A DNA stretch of 32,275 bases from Winogradskyella epiphytica (GCF_003217215.1 NZ_QJTD01000011.1:1-32275); one strand, 5' to 3'. Positions 8,344 to 16,015 are shown, numbered from the stretch's first letter. Translations and numbers: made by a program. Notes: generated by a model not told the origin, from the letters alone.

Positions 8344-11300
8344 TTATACTAATTTTTTTCGCCGAATTACGATTACAAGTATTATTGCGATCACAATTCC
8401 TATAATCCAATATAAGATGTTAGGTGAAGTTTTTAAATCAATAGGTGCCGTATCTCCAATAATAATTAAGCCAGCCCAGTATTGTGGCGAAATTGTTCGT
8501 CCTTGGGCTGTTGCAATATAATCGAGTTTTGCTTTTTGTAGGGCTTCATCTTTAGGTAAGCCTTTTTTTAGATAGCCGTAAAAATTTTCGATAATACTAG
8601 CACTAGATTGTTCGTCAATTTTCCATAAGCTTGTTAAAATACTTTCACTCCCAGCATAATTAAAGGCGTGAGCAAGAGAAATCATACCCTCTCCGGCTTG
8701 GTACGTTGGTTTGCCGGTTTCACAGGCTGTTAATATGGCTAGATTAGATGCTAAATTCTGGTTGTAAATTTCGTAAGTGTATAACGAATTATCATCTGGA
8801 GAAACTGAATCCTTTACGTTTTTAGCAAAAATAAGTCGAGATAATTCGGGAGATATATTATTTGATTCCGCATGTGTGCCAATATGAATTATTTTGTGTT
8901 CTTTCGCTTGTTCTGTAAACACTTGTTTAGAGGCTTTTTCATTGAGGAAGGATGTGCCTTTAAATAATTTTGTATAATCCTTAGCGAGTTCCGTAGCAAA
9001 GGGTTGTGGAAGTAATTTTAAATACGTTTTATCAAGCGAAATGGAATCTGTGATTGCTAAAAGGTAATCAGACTTCATTTTAGAATTAAACTCTGGAGCG
9101 AAGGCGATAAAATTGTCGGGATAATCTATAGTTTTACTTTTTTCATTTATTAAAAATAAACTGTAATTATAAGAAATTATGTGTTTGTTTAATAGACTAT
9201 GGTCAACAAGTTCCTGATACGAATTAACAGATGTTTTAGTTAACATCTCAAAATTAAGGTTGAATAAATTTTGATCTGGAATAATGATTACTCTTTTGGT
9301 TTTAATAGCCGATTCTATTGGTTTCCATAGTAAAAGGTATAATTCATTTAAGATTTCAAAATTCAATGGGTTTAAAGCATCGTAACTTAAAAGGGTATTT
9401 ATTTTTTGAGACAAGTCTTTAGTTTCTATTTTAAAAACTTCGATGTCTTCATTATGAATAACAAAAGCGTAAAGATTATTATCGATAAAAGTATACCTAA
9501 CAAGGGTCTTATTCTTTAGGTCTTTGTTTTTAATTTGTTCATGAACAGATTTAGAAATTGAAGCAAATTTTAGATTATAATATTTAGGGTATTCCTTTTT
9601 TAATGTTGCTAAAAACTCATCCCATTCTTTGCTGACTTCAAAAAAAGATTCTAAAGCATCATCTTTTAAGATTGAAGAACTAAGTGCTTTTTTAAGGCGT
9701 TTTTCATCTTCAATAATATGTTCAGGAATATGTGCAAAAGTTATCGATGTTTTTGAATTTAATCTATTTCTTATTCGATTGTATAACATAGATTCATGCA
9801 AGCCTAAAACAATAGTTAAATACGAACCCGATTTTGTGATTTCATAAAGTTTTAATGCAATTTTTTTTGTAAACTCAAACAGTTCGTTATTGTCTGATAA
9901 TAATACTGAAATCGTATTATCATCTGTAATTTTAGATTTTTGTTCTTCTATAATACTTATGGCATTTTGTAGCTCTTTTAATTGAGACTTTAGGAAGATA
10001 CTATCTTTTGAATTTTGTAATTGATATTCAGACTTAAACTTAATCAGTATGGCCAATGGTTTCTGTGCTTCAATTTTTAGTTTTCCTAAATTTATGTTTT
10101 TTGTAAAGGTTTCGTCCTCAAGTAGGTTTAAAGCTATATTACTTCTCTTCAAAGCGGTGTCATAGTCTTTAATTTCATAATAAATAGAAGCAAGATTTAA
10201 AACCTGATGATATTCTAATAAGGTTTTTTTACCTTGATTTGCAGCAATATAATCGTGTGCTTTATGAGCCATTTGTAAGGCTTTTTCGGTATATCCATTC
10301 TTCGCATAGAAACTTGAAGCTGAATTAATAAAGTCTAAATAAAGTTCATCATAATAATTACCTAAAGACGATTTATAATATTCTTCAGCTTTTTCATAGC
10401 AATCAAAAGCATTTTTTATGTTATTTTTCTCTGCGTTAAGTACAGCTTTATAATAATAAGCGTCGGCTAGCCAGTTAAAGTAATTACTAGGGTTTTCATT
10501 AAACTCTTGAATGCCTTTATCAAGGAATTCTTCCGCCTTATCGAATTCTTTTAGAGCTACATAAATCTGACCTAAAAGTATTTTTCCTTTCGAAATTTCC
10601 GGGCTTTTCGGATTTAGGTACTTCTTTTTTTGTTGGTATGCGTAATTAATGAGTTCCTCTGCTTTTTTATAATCGCCAATCTCTTTGTATAAACCACCAT
10701 AATTATCTATGCTCTGAAATAGAAACTCCTGCGCGTAATCTCTTCTTGCTTCAGTGATATCCGATTTTAAAAATAAATTGAGATAGGTTACTGTTTTTTG
10801 CATGGAGTTAATAGCTGCAGTTATATCTCCTTGAATACTGTAAATACCAGCTATATTATTATTTAAACTTGCTGGTCTAAGGTATTTGTTATCGGGATTT
10901 TGTTCTAAAGTGCTTAAAATTTGCTCTGCTTTTTTGTAATAGATTAAAGCACTGTCAATTTTAGAGACATACCACATCATTCCACCAAGTGCGTTGTTTG
11001 AAATATAGAGTCGTTGTTTTTCTGTTTCAGGATAAGAATTGAAGGATTTTAATGCTTTTTTATGATAATCTAAAGCAATGGTTTGATTGCCCATCCTCAT
11101 ATTAAAAGTTCCTAAATTACTGTATATTATGCCAAAAAGTTCACCGTTTTTATCAGGCATTTGTTTAGTTAATTCTAATGCTTCCAGATTAAAATTGCTA
11201 GCTGTTTTTGAATCTCCTAAAAACTCATAAAATGAACCAATTTCTAGTTTTAACTGCCTTAAAACTTTTGGATCTTTCGTCTGTGAACTTAGACGCTTTT

Positions 11301-11595
11301 CAAAATCTAGAACAGCTTTCTCTGCCGCTTGTCTATTTTTTAATTCAAAATTAATCTTACCAATATGATAGACGTAGTGGGTTATATCATAAAAGGACGA
11401 CTTTGATATTAAACTATCTAAATAAAAGTTTAGCTTTTGTTCAGCATCATTTAGTTTCTTTTCGGATATTAATTTATCGAGGAGCTTTAATCCAGAGTTA
11501 GGATCGTGCTGTGCAAAACTTATTTGAATTAGAGATAATGCTAAAACTATAAGCATAATATACCTAGAACAATTGTTAAATTGTCTCATAATCAA
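8344..11595 (-). CDS. Secreted, membrane-anchored TPR-CHAT (caspase-like) protein
   Basis: The 1083-residue product has an N-terminal signal peptide (residues 1-29, ending ISFAQ), a long helical region with tetratricopeptide-like repeats (about 35-510), a linker, a CHAT domain (about 740-1050) and one C-terminal membrane helix (about 1060-1077) followed by RRKKLV. CHAT domains belong to the caspase/separase-like cysteine peptidase clan. The catalytic pair is visible: His908 in HIGTHAES and Cys958 in AILTACETG, followed by GEGMISLAHAF and ILTSLWKIDE. Signal peptide and positively charged tail predict that the CHAT domain lies in the periplasm, tethered to the inner membrane. It starts 17 bases after the stop of the TPR membrane protein gene and is the last of three co-oriented genes headed by a sigma factor. 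Proteolytic activity and substrate are inferred, not shown. The start could also be Met3. Confidence 0.88.
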   Translation of the reverse strand: MIMRQFNNCSRYIMLIVLALSLIQISFAQHDPNSGLKLLDKLISEKKLNDAEQKLNFYLDSLISKSSFYDITHYVYHIGKINFELKNRQAAEKAVLDFEKRLSSQTKDPKVLRQLKLEIGSFYEFLGDSKTASNFNLEALELTKQMPDKNGELFGIIYSNLGTFNMRMGNQTIALDYHKKALKSFNSYPETEKQRLYISNNALGGMMWYVSKIDSALIYYKKAEQILSTLEQNPDNKYLRPASLNNNIAGIYSIQGDITAAINSMQKTVTYLNLFLKSDITEARRDYAQEFLFQSIDNYGGLYKEIGDYKKAEELINYAYQQKKKYLNPKSPEISKGKILLGQIYVALKEFDKAEEFLDKGIQEFNENPSNYFNWLADAYYYKAVLNAEKNNIKNAFDCYEKAEEYYKSSLGNYYDELYLDFINSASSFYAKNGYTEKALQMAHKAHDYIAANQGKKTLLEYHQVLNLASIYYEIKDYDTALKRSNIALNLLEDETFTKNINLGKLKIEAQKPLAILIKFKSEYQLQNSKDSIFLKSQLKELQNAISIIEEQKSKITDDNTISVLLSDNNELFEFTKKIALKLYEITKSGSYLTIVLGLHESMLYNRIRNRLNSKTSITFAHIPEHIIEDEKRLKKALSSSILKDDALESFFEVSKEWDEFLATLKKEYPKYYNLKFASISKSVHEQIKNKDLKNKTLVRYTFIDNNLYAFVIHNEDIEVFKIETKDLSQKINTLLSYDALNPLNFEILNELYLLLWKPIESAIKTKRVIIIPDQNLFNLNFEMLTKTSVNSYQELVDHSLLNKHIISYNYSLFLINEKSKTIDYPDNFIAFAPEFNSKMKSDYLLAITDSISLDKTYLKLLPQPFATELAKDYTKLFKGTSFLNEKASKQVFTEQAKEHKIIHIGTHAESNNISPELSRLIFAKNVKDSVSPDDNSLYTYEIYNQNLASNLAILTACETGKPTYQAGEGMISLAHAFNYAGSESILTSLWKIDEQSSASIIENFYGYLKKGLPKDEALQKAKLDYIATAQGRTISPQYWAGLIIIGDTAPIDLKTSPNILYWIIGIVIAIILVIVIRRKKLV

Positions 11596-11612
11596 CGGAT
11601 TATTGCAGTAGG

Positions 11613-12350
11613 TTAATCGTTTAGTTCAGATAAGAGTGCTTTGCTATTATCTCCAGTTGAGTTTTGCAAACGTGCCTTGGCTTTCTCTGTATTCTTAGTT
11701 TTTAAATAGGCCAGACCTAAATAAAAATTGGCGTCATTAACAAATACGAATTCAGGATTTTTTATAACTTTTTCTAAATATAATATGGCATTAGTTTCAT
11801 TCTCATTTGCCAAATATGCAACACCAATAAAGTAATTTAGAGTATCGTTATTGGGTTTAGATCTTTGTAAGGCTTCCCATTTATCTATGGCTGTATGATA
11901 ATCACCTTGTTTATATGTTACCATTGCTTCATAGAACTCATAATTATCAGAATTACTCATAGTGGTAGGTAAACCTGGATCAGGCGAGAAATACTTGGCA
12001 TACAAACGTTCATTAGTATTACCAGTTAAAAACCAAAAACTACCCGCAGCGATAATAATAGCCGCCGCAACTAAAAGTCGTTTCCAATTTAGAGCATGTA
12101 CCTTAGGACTTTTAATTTTAGTATTTACTGTGTCCTTTTCAAAATCTTCATGAAACAGATTTAATTGTTCTTTTAACGCCTGAGTTTCGATACCTGTTAA
12201 AATGGTTTTAATCTCTTCAACTTTAGATTGGAATTCAGTATCCGTTTGTAAGCGTAGTTTAAATTGTTCTTCCTCTTTTGCATCCAAATTATTATTGAGG
12301 TACTTTTCAATATGTTCAAAATCTTTTGGTGTAATATCTTGTAAATTCAT
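11613..12350 (-). CDS. Single-pass membrane protein with TPR domain, putative anti-sigma factor
   Basis: The 245-residue product has three parts. Residues 1-85 are charged and helical (HIEKYLNNNLDAKEEEQF, then LQTDTEFQSKVEEIKTIL), resembling the cytoplasmic N-terminus of Bacteroidota anti-sigma proteins, though no zinc-binding HxxxCxxC is present. Residues 91-109 form one membrane helix, preceded by NWKR, which puts the N-terminus inside. Residues about 130-240 carry TPR-like repeats (YKQGDYHTAIDKWEALQRSKPNN, YFIGVAYLANENETNAILYLEKV, YLGLAYLKTKNTEKAKARL) and would lie in the periplasm. It starts 12 bases after the sigma factor stop and is followed 17 bases later by the CHAT gene. Holding the sigma factor at the membrane is inferred from position and topology. 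Confidence 0.75.
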   Translation of the reverse strand: MNLQDITPKDFEHIEKYLNNNLDAKEEEQFKLRLQTDTEFQSKVEEIKTILTGIETQALKEQLNLFHEDFEKDTVNTKIKSPKVHALNWKRLLVAAAIIIAAGSFWFLTGNTNERLYAKYFSPDPGLPTTMSNSDNYEFYEAMVTYKQGDYHTAIDKWEALQRSKPNNDTLNYFIGVAYLANENETNAILYLEKVIKNPEFVFVNDANFYLGLAYLKTKNTEKAKARLQNSTGDNSKALLSELND

Positions 12351-12362
12351 TGTTGCTATTAA

Positions 12363-12941
12363 TCAGTTCTTTAGGGCTATTTCTCTTAGTTTTTTCATAC
12401 ATCTGTATTTTTTATTTCGAGTTGAAGCTGCGTCTAGTTCTAATTCTTTGGCAATTAAGTTCATAGACTTCTTTTCAAAATAAAACTTACGTAATAAACT
12501 TTTACATGCTTCGCCTAAACTCCTAAAGGCCAGCATTACATCCTCTAATCGTTTATCTTTTAAAATGTCATCATCAATATCATTATTTTCTTCATCTTTT
12601 ATTTCAAAATGACCTAATTGAGATGCAACAATCGTTTTTTTGAATCCTTTAGACCGTAAAACATCTAACCATTTATTTTTTGCAATGGTGTAGATATAAC
12701 CATTTATAGATGATTCGCTTTGCGGTATAAATTTATTCTGTTTAATATTTTGCCATACTGCCAAAAATGCGTCTTGGTAGATGTCTTTAGCTTGTTCTTT
12801 TGTACCGCTATTTCTTAGAACTAAAATTTCGACTTTAGGATAATTATAGACATATAACTGCTTTAACACTGTTGTGTCATTATTCTTAACGGCTTCGATT
12901 ATGCTGTCGTTGGACGAAAGGATTGGGTTTTTCTCTTGCAT
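12363..12941 (-). CDS. ECF-type sigma-70 family RNA polymerase sigma factor
   Basis: The 192-residue protein has region 2 at about residues 16-98, including AKDIYQDAFLAVWQNI (the core-binding and -10 recognition helix) and GYIYTIAKNKWLDVLR (region 2.4). Region 4 is at about 130-190, with SLGEACKSLLRKFYFEKKS and a helix-turn-helix MNLIAKELELDAASTRNKKYRCMKKL. Regions 1 and 3 are absent, as in extracytoplasmic-function sigma factors. The linker at 110-128 is very acidic. It redirects RNA polymerase to a small regulon, here unknown. It is the first gene of the tight three-gene unit with the TPR membrane protein and the TPR-CHAT protein, so it probably also controls that unit. A 16-base palindrome lies 27 bases before its start. 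Confidence 0.92.
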   Translation of the reverse strand: MQEKNPILSSNDSIIEAVKNNDTTVLKQLYVYNYPKVEILVLRNSGTKEQAKDIYQDAFLAVWQNIKQNKFIPQSESSINGYIYTIAKNKWLDVLRSKGFKKTIVASQLGHFEIKDEENNDIDDDILKDKRLEDVMLAFRSLGEACKSLLRKFYFEKKSMNLIAKELELDAASTRNKKYRCMKKLREIALKN

Positions 12942-12948
12942 TTAATAT

Positions 12949-12978
12949 TAAATATAAGCGAAAAGGATTGGTTTTCAA
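12949..12978 (-). promoter_or_regulatory. Candidate near-leaderless promoter of the sigma/TPR/CHAT unit
   Basis: On the minus strand TTG (12978-12976), 19 bases and TATATTTA (12956-12949) match the housekeeping consensus except for the last base. The start codon is at 12941, so the transcript would have almost no leader. The TTG lies inside the palindrome at 12968-12983. Confidence 0.4.
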
Positions 12979-12983
12979 ACCAA
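12968..12983. promoter_or_regulatory. 16-base palindrome, candidate operator before the sigma factor gene
   Basis: TTGGTTTTCAAACCAA is an inverted repeat with perfect 7-base arms and a 2-base centre. It overlaps the putative -33 box of the sigma operon, where bound protein would block RNA polymerase. No regulator is identified. Confidence 0.45.
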
Positions 12984-13022
12984 CTGCGATTAATTACATA
13001 TTATTGGTGTTAAAATTCTTTT

Positions 13023-13044
13023 TGACATTTTAAACTGACATTTT
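13023..13044. repeat. Two direct copies of TGACATTTT, period 13
   Basis: TGACATTTT occurs at 13023-13031 and again at 13036-13044, about 80-100 bases upstream of the sigma factor start. Spacing of 13 bases is not a whole helical turn. The same TGACATTTT string is present in the promoter region of the lipoprotein gene at 13996-15126 (minus strand, about 15159-15167), in the opposite orientation relative to the gene. Confidence 0.35.
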
Positions 13045-13075
13045 TAAAAACGTGCTTATTGCATATAAGATTCAT

Positions 13076-13705
13076 TCAAAGACGTTCTGCCATACCATCT
13101 GAGTCTTTAAAAATTCGTCCTGTATTGTTCTGAATAAAATAGGAATCTTGATCAAAATTCTCAAGCATAATTACCCCATTTTGTATGCTAGATATGCCAT
13201 TTTCAGTGATTTCTCCAGAGAATACATTGAGCACTTGCGCTGTTTTATCGTTTCGGTTTACAGTAACCTTAAAAAAGCTAGTGAATTTATTTCCATTACC
13301 AATTATATAAGAATTTTCAAGATAATTATCTACTGATTGTGTAGCATATACATTACCGCTATTATCTAATTCTTTTCCGATAAAATTTACAGTTAATGTG
13401 GTGTTATCTTGATTGCTAAAGGAAATGTTTATTTTGTAGAAAATTGATCCTATTTGGTAGTCACCCTGAATATTAGTGGCTTCTAATATTCTCGGACTTA
13501 TTTCGTAATCCCCTTCAATATTTGGAGGATTATTGCCTTCGTGAATTGTAAAACCCAAATTTTTTACGGCATCTACAATCTCTGGATTTGCCCAATGTAT
13601 AATATCTTCTATAGATCCTGGTTCTTTGGCGCTACTATTGTCATCATCGCTAGAACATCCATAGACGATAAATAAAATTGGTAATAAATATATGTAATGT
13701 TTCAT
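13076..13705 (-). CDS. Hypothetical lipoprotein
   Basis: The 209-residue product has a short lipoprotein signal (MKHYIYLLPILFIVYGC, Cys17) followed by SSDDDNSS, the acidic/serine pattern after the lipidated cysteine that is common in Bacteroidota. Residues about 30-50 form a helix (IEDIIHWANPEIVDAVKNLGF), and the rest looks like beta strands (YQIGSIFYKINISFSNQDNTTLTVNFIG, FFKVTVNRNDKTAQVLNVFSG). I recognise no family. It is the lipoprotein gene closest to the sigma/CHAT unit, 134 bases upstream of the sigma start on the same strand, and shares an upstream motif weakly with the next two lipoprotein genes. Confidence 0.75.
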   Translation of the reverse strand: MKHYIYLLPILFIVYGCSSDDDNSSAKEPGSIEDIIHWANPEIVDAVKNLGFTIHEGNNPPNIEGDYEISPRILEATNIQGDYQIGSIFYKINISFSNQDNTTLTVNFIGKELDNSGNVYATQSVDNYLENSYIIGNGNKFTSFFKVTVNRNDKTAQVLNVFSGEITENGISSIQNGVIMLENFDQDSYFIQNNTGRIFKDSDGMAERL

Positions 13706-13715
13706 AATAGTTTAA

Positions 13716-13748
13716 TTTTAGTTACTTCTTCTTTTTATTTTAGCATCA
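13716..13748 (-). promoter_or_regulatory. Weak third copy of the lipoprotein-gene promoter motif
   Basis: The minus strand reads TGATG (13748-13744), then 18 bases, then GTAACTAAAA from 13725, ending 11 bases before the start. The spacing equals that of the two better copies at 15144-15170 and 15989-16015, but only TGATG and part of the second block (G..ACTA.AA) match. No TAnnTTTG box is seen in the preceding 55 bases. Confidence 0.35.
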
Positions 13749-13860
13749 GTTTTTAAATAAAATATCTTCATAGAAATAATTACCTATAAAATGAATTAAC
13801 CTTGTTTATATGAGGATTTATTACCCCGTTATTAATTGTTTTTTTATAAATAGATTATTT

Positions 13861-13971
13861 TTAGATCAAATATTTTAAGTGGAATAGGGGGGTATAAAAA
13901 CTGGAATTTTCTACAACTCTAACGATGGCTTGATCAAACCCTTCAATATTCGGTGGTATGTTAACTTCGTA
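13861..13971 (-). pseudogene. Start-less coding-like fragment (36 codons)
   Basis: Between the stop of the 376-residue lipoprotein gene (13996) and the next gene, the minus strand holds 36 open codons ending in TAA. It reads YEVNIPPNIEGFDQAIVR followed by VVENSSFYTP. There is no start codon; an ATG just upstream is followed at once by TGA. It is in the same frame as the preceding gene, separated by stops. The composition looks protein-like, but a run of this length can occur by chance, so a decayed remnant is only a possibility. Confidence 0.25.
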
Positions 13972-13995
13972 TCACATACTTAAAAGAAAAGGTTA

Positions 13996-15126
13996 TTAAT
14001 TTTCAATTTCAAATTGCGACCATTCTGTTTGATTAATTTTACGATCAGTGCGTGGATCATAATTAGCATTATCAGTACCAAAATACTGACCATTATTATT
14101 TACCCAATAAAATTTACTTCCTGATTCTACATTATAATGTTCTCCAGTATTATGGTTAGATATAACACTTCTGTTTTCAATAGCATTAATTGTTTTAGAA
14201 TGTCCATGAGAGGTCATATTGCTACGTTTTAAATATCCAGCATGGTTAATATCTAAAATATCGCTATAAATATCTCCAACACTTGTTGATGAGCTTGACG
14301 ATGTAAAACTAGAATTTGTAGAATTTAATTGAATTGCATTCATTCTGGCCTGGTGTGCTTGGAATTGCTGTTGCGCTTTTTGAGCCGCGATTTTATTTTT
14401 TTTGTACAACCAATCTGTGTTGTATTGTTCGCTTAAAATTGCATCAATAAATGTTTTTTTTGCTTCTTCGTAATCAGCTTTTTTAGATTCGATATGTTGA
14501 TTGATAAAACCCCAAGATAGTTGATTGTTTCTTGTATGAACAAAGCGTCGTAGAACGGTTAAATACCGTTTTCCCTCATTGTCTTTCCATTCTAAGCCTA
14601 TGGTTTTAACTTCTTGCTTTGTAGGAGTGCTACTGTAATTTAATTTTAAAAATGCTACAGATTTTTTTGATATTTCTGGAATAGGAAATGTATTTACTAA
14701 TTGCATGTTGTTTTGTCGTGCATAAGGCATAAAGTAGCGTTCCGTAATCTCATTAAGCGTAAGCGGATATTGGTTTTCTATACCATTCATTCTATAGGTA
14801 TCAATCATACTTGGGTCTTCAGTGTAAAATGACAGCGGAGACATTTGCACAATTCCGATACGCATATCATTAGGGCCTTCAAATGCATAATTAGTCTCGC
14901 TAGATCGTTCCCATGAATTTGGGAGGAGCAATCTGGTCGATAGGATGTTTAATTCTTCATCCATAAATTCAAAGTACTTATAACCTTTCTTTTGTTTACT
15001 GGTGTCTGTCGTTTTTTCCTGGTAATCAATATGTTTTAGAGAAGAGTCCTTCATAGCGTACTCTTTTTTGCAAGACATAAAGAAGGCGAAGATCATAACT
15101 GATATTTTTAATATGGCGAGTTTCAT
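13996..15126 (-). CDS. Hypothetical lipoprotein with Gln/Ala-rich helix and Ser-rich linker
   Basis: The 376-residue product has a lipoprotein signal ending FFMSC (Cys19). Residues about 45-235 form a mixed domain (ILSTRLLLPNSWERSS, FEGPNDMRIGIVQMSP, YLTVLRRFVHTRNNQLSWGFINQ) that resembles general lipid- or ligand-binding beta-sandwich lipoproteins only loosely. Residues about 243-265 are a Gln/Ala-rich helix (NKIAAQKAQQQFQAHQAR), followed by a serine-rich linker (SSFTSSSSSTSVGD). The last 80 residues (HGHSKTINAIENRSVISNHNTGEHYNVESGSKFYWVNNNGQYFGTD, given in part) suggest a small separate beta-rich domain. No known function. It is the middle one of three co-oriented lipoprotein genes. Confidence 0.78.
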   Translation of the reverse strand: MKLAILKISVMIFAFFMSCKKEYAMKDSSLKHIDYQEKTTDTSKQKKGYKYFEFMDEELNILSTRLLLPNSWERSSETNYAFEGPNDMRIGIVQMSPLSFYTEDPSMIDTYRMNGIENQYPLTLNEITERYFMPYARQNNMQLVNTFPIPEISKKSVAFLKLNYSSTPTKQEVKTIGLEWKDNEGKRYLTVLRRFVHTRNNQLSWGFINQHIESKKADYEEAKKTFIDAILSEQYNTDWLYKKNKIAAQKAQQQFQAHQARMNAIQLNSTNSSFTSSSSSTSVGDIYSDILDINHAGYLKRSNMTSHGHSKTINAIENRSVISNHNTGEHYNVESGSKFYWVNNNGQYFGTDNANYDPRTDRKINQTEWSQFEIEN

Positions 15127-15143
15127 AATCGTTGTTTTTATAG

Positions 15144-15170
15144 TATCGGATTAAATAAAAAATGTCATCA
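15144..15170 (-). promoter_or_regulatory. Promoter-like motif TGATGACAT-N14-GATA
   Basis: On the minus strand TGATGACAT (15170-15162) is followed after exactly 14 bases by GATA (15147-15144), about 18 bases before the start at 15126. The same pair with the same spacing lies before the next lipoprotein gene. An exact TAnnTTTG box (TAGATTTG, 15187-15180) lies just upstream and is an alternative housekeeping promoter. Confidence 0.5.
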
Positions 15171-15216
15171 AAAAGTATTCAAATCTATTAGTGAAGACGT
15201 TGTCTGTGTTAAATTA

Positions 15217-15969
15217 TTATTGTCTATTTGGATCAAAAGGAAAATTGTCTTGATTATCTGGGGTGCCATCTAAGTCGGAATCTCTAATACCATTATCAAT
15301 AACTAGGAGTTGCCAATTGATGGGTAAGAAATCATTCATTACAAGCGTGTCGTATTCTGCAGTTGGGCCTGAAATCGTAGTTAACGAAGCGAAGGTTGAG
15401 CCGAGGGAGGTTTCAAAATAGGAATTAACTAAAACCGTTGCTGTTATATTTCCAAACCTGATTAATCTAGAACTAGAGCTTATTATAGAGGCGCCATTTG
15501 GTTGTGATGTGTTTTGTTCACAGATAACTTCGAAATCGCCACTGTGATTATAAAATGCAAATAGCAAATTAATCTCATTTGCTAAAATGTCTAATATAGG
15601 CGTTTGATTAGGTACGTTTAACGAAGGCATATAGCGCCAAACTACTTGATTGTCATTTCTTATAACATCGACGCCAAGTCCGTTTTGACTCTCAAAACCG
15701 CTATAACCTTGTGGCATCGTAAAACCTAATGCAGGATATTGACTGTGAATAAAGTGTTGACCAGGATTTGCAATCGTGGGAATATTAGTTAGTGGAATGG
15801 GAAGTCCGTGTGCATTGTCCCAAAGCCCACCTGTGGGCCCCGTTGCATTTTCGCACAAGGTTGAAACAAAATCATTGAGATTATTGTTAGAGGGAGTAAT
15901 ATCATTAGAGCTACAACTGAAGATGATAAGACTTAGAAGAATAATAAAGTTGATGTTTTTAGATTTCAT
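15217..15969 (-). CDS. Hypothetical lipoprotein with C-terminal calcium-binding-like repeat
   Basis: The 250-residue product has a lipoprotein signal ending LIIFSC (Cys19) and SSND after it. The main part, about residues 40-215, includes GLWDNAHGLPIPLTNIPTI, HSQYPALGFTMPQGYSGF and VVWRYMPSLNVPNQTPI and matches no family I know. The end, DSDLDGTPDNQDNFPFDPNRQ (last 21 residues, given in part as DSDLDGTPDNQDN), is a thrombospondin type 3-like acidic repeat of the kind that binds calcium and often terminates extracellular Bacteroidota proteins. Surface or periplasmic location follows from the lipobox. It is the first of three co-oriented lipoprotein genes. Confidence 0.8.
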   Translation of the reverse strand: MKSKNINFIILLSLIIFSCSSNDITPSNNNLNDFVSTLCENATGPTGGLWDNAHGLPIPLTNIPTIANPGQHFIHSQYPALGFTMPQGYSGFESQNGLGVDVIRNDNQVVWRYMPSLNVPNQTPILDILANEINLLFAFYNHSGDFEVICEQNTSQPNGASIISSSSRLIRFGNITATVLVNSYFETSLGSTFASLTTISGPTAEYDTLVMNDFLPINWQLLVIDNGIRDSDLDGTPDNQDNFPFDPNRQ

Positions 15970-15988
15970 GAGTAAGAGGTTTATACTT

Positions 15989-16015
15989 TATCGTTGAAAT
16001 CTTGATATGTCATCA
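15989..16015 (-). promoter_or_regulatory. Promoter-like motif TGATGACAT-N14-GATA
   Basis: On the minus strand TGATGACAT (16015-16007), 14 bases and GATA (15992-15989) repeat exactly the arrangement found before the neighbouring lipoprotein gene, 20 bases before the start at 15969. No TAnnTTTG box is present in the 58 bases before the start, so this is the best promoter candidate. Confidence 0.5.

Noticed and set aside
12202..12483. 93-codon + strand frame across the sigma/TPR gene junction
   Set aside because: It is antisense to both genes, which have clear domains; serine/phenylalanine-rich composition is typical of an antisense shadow.
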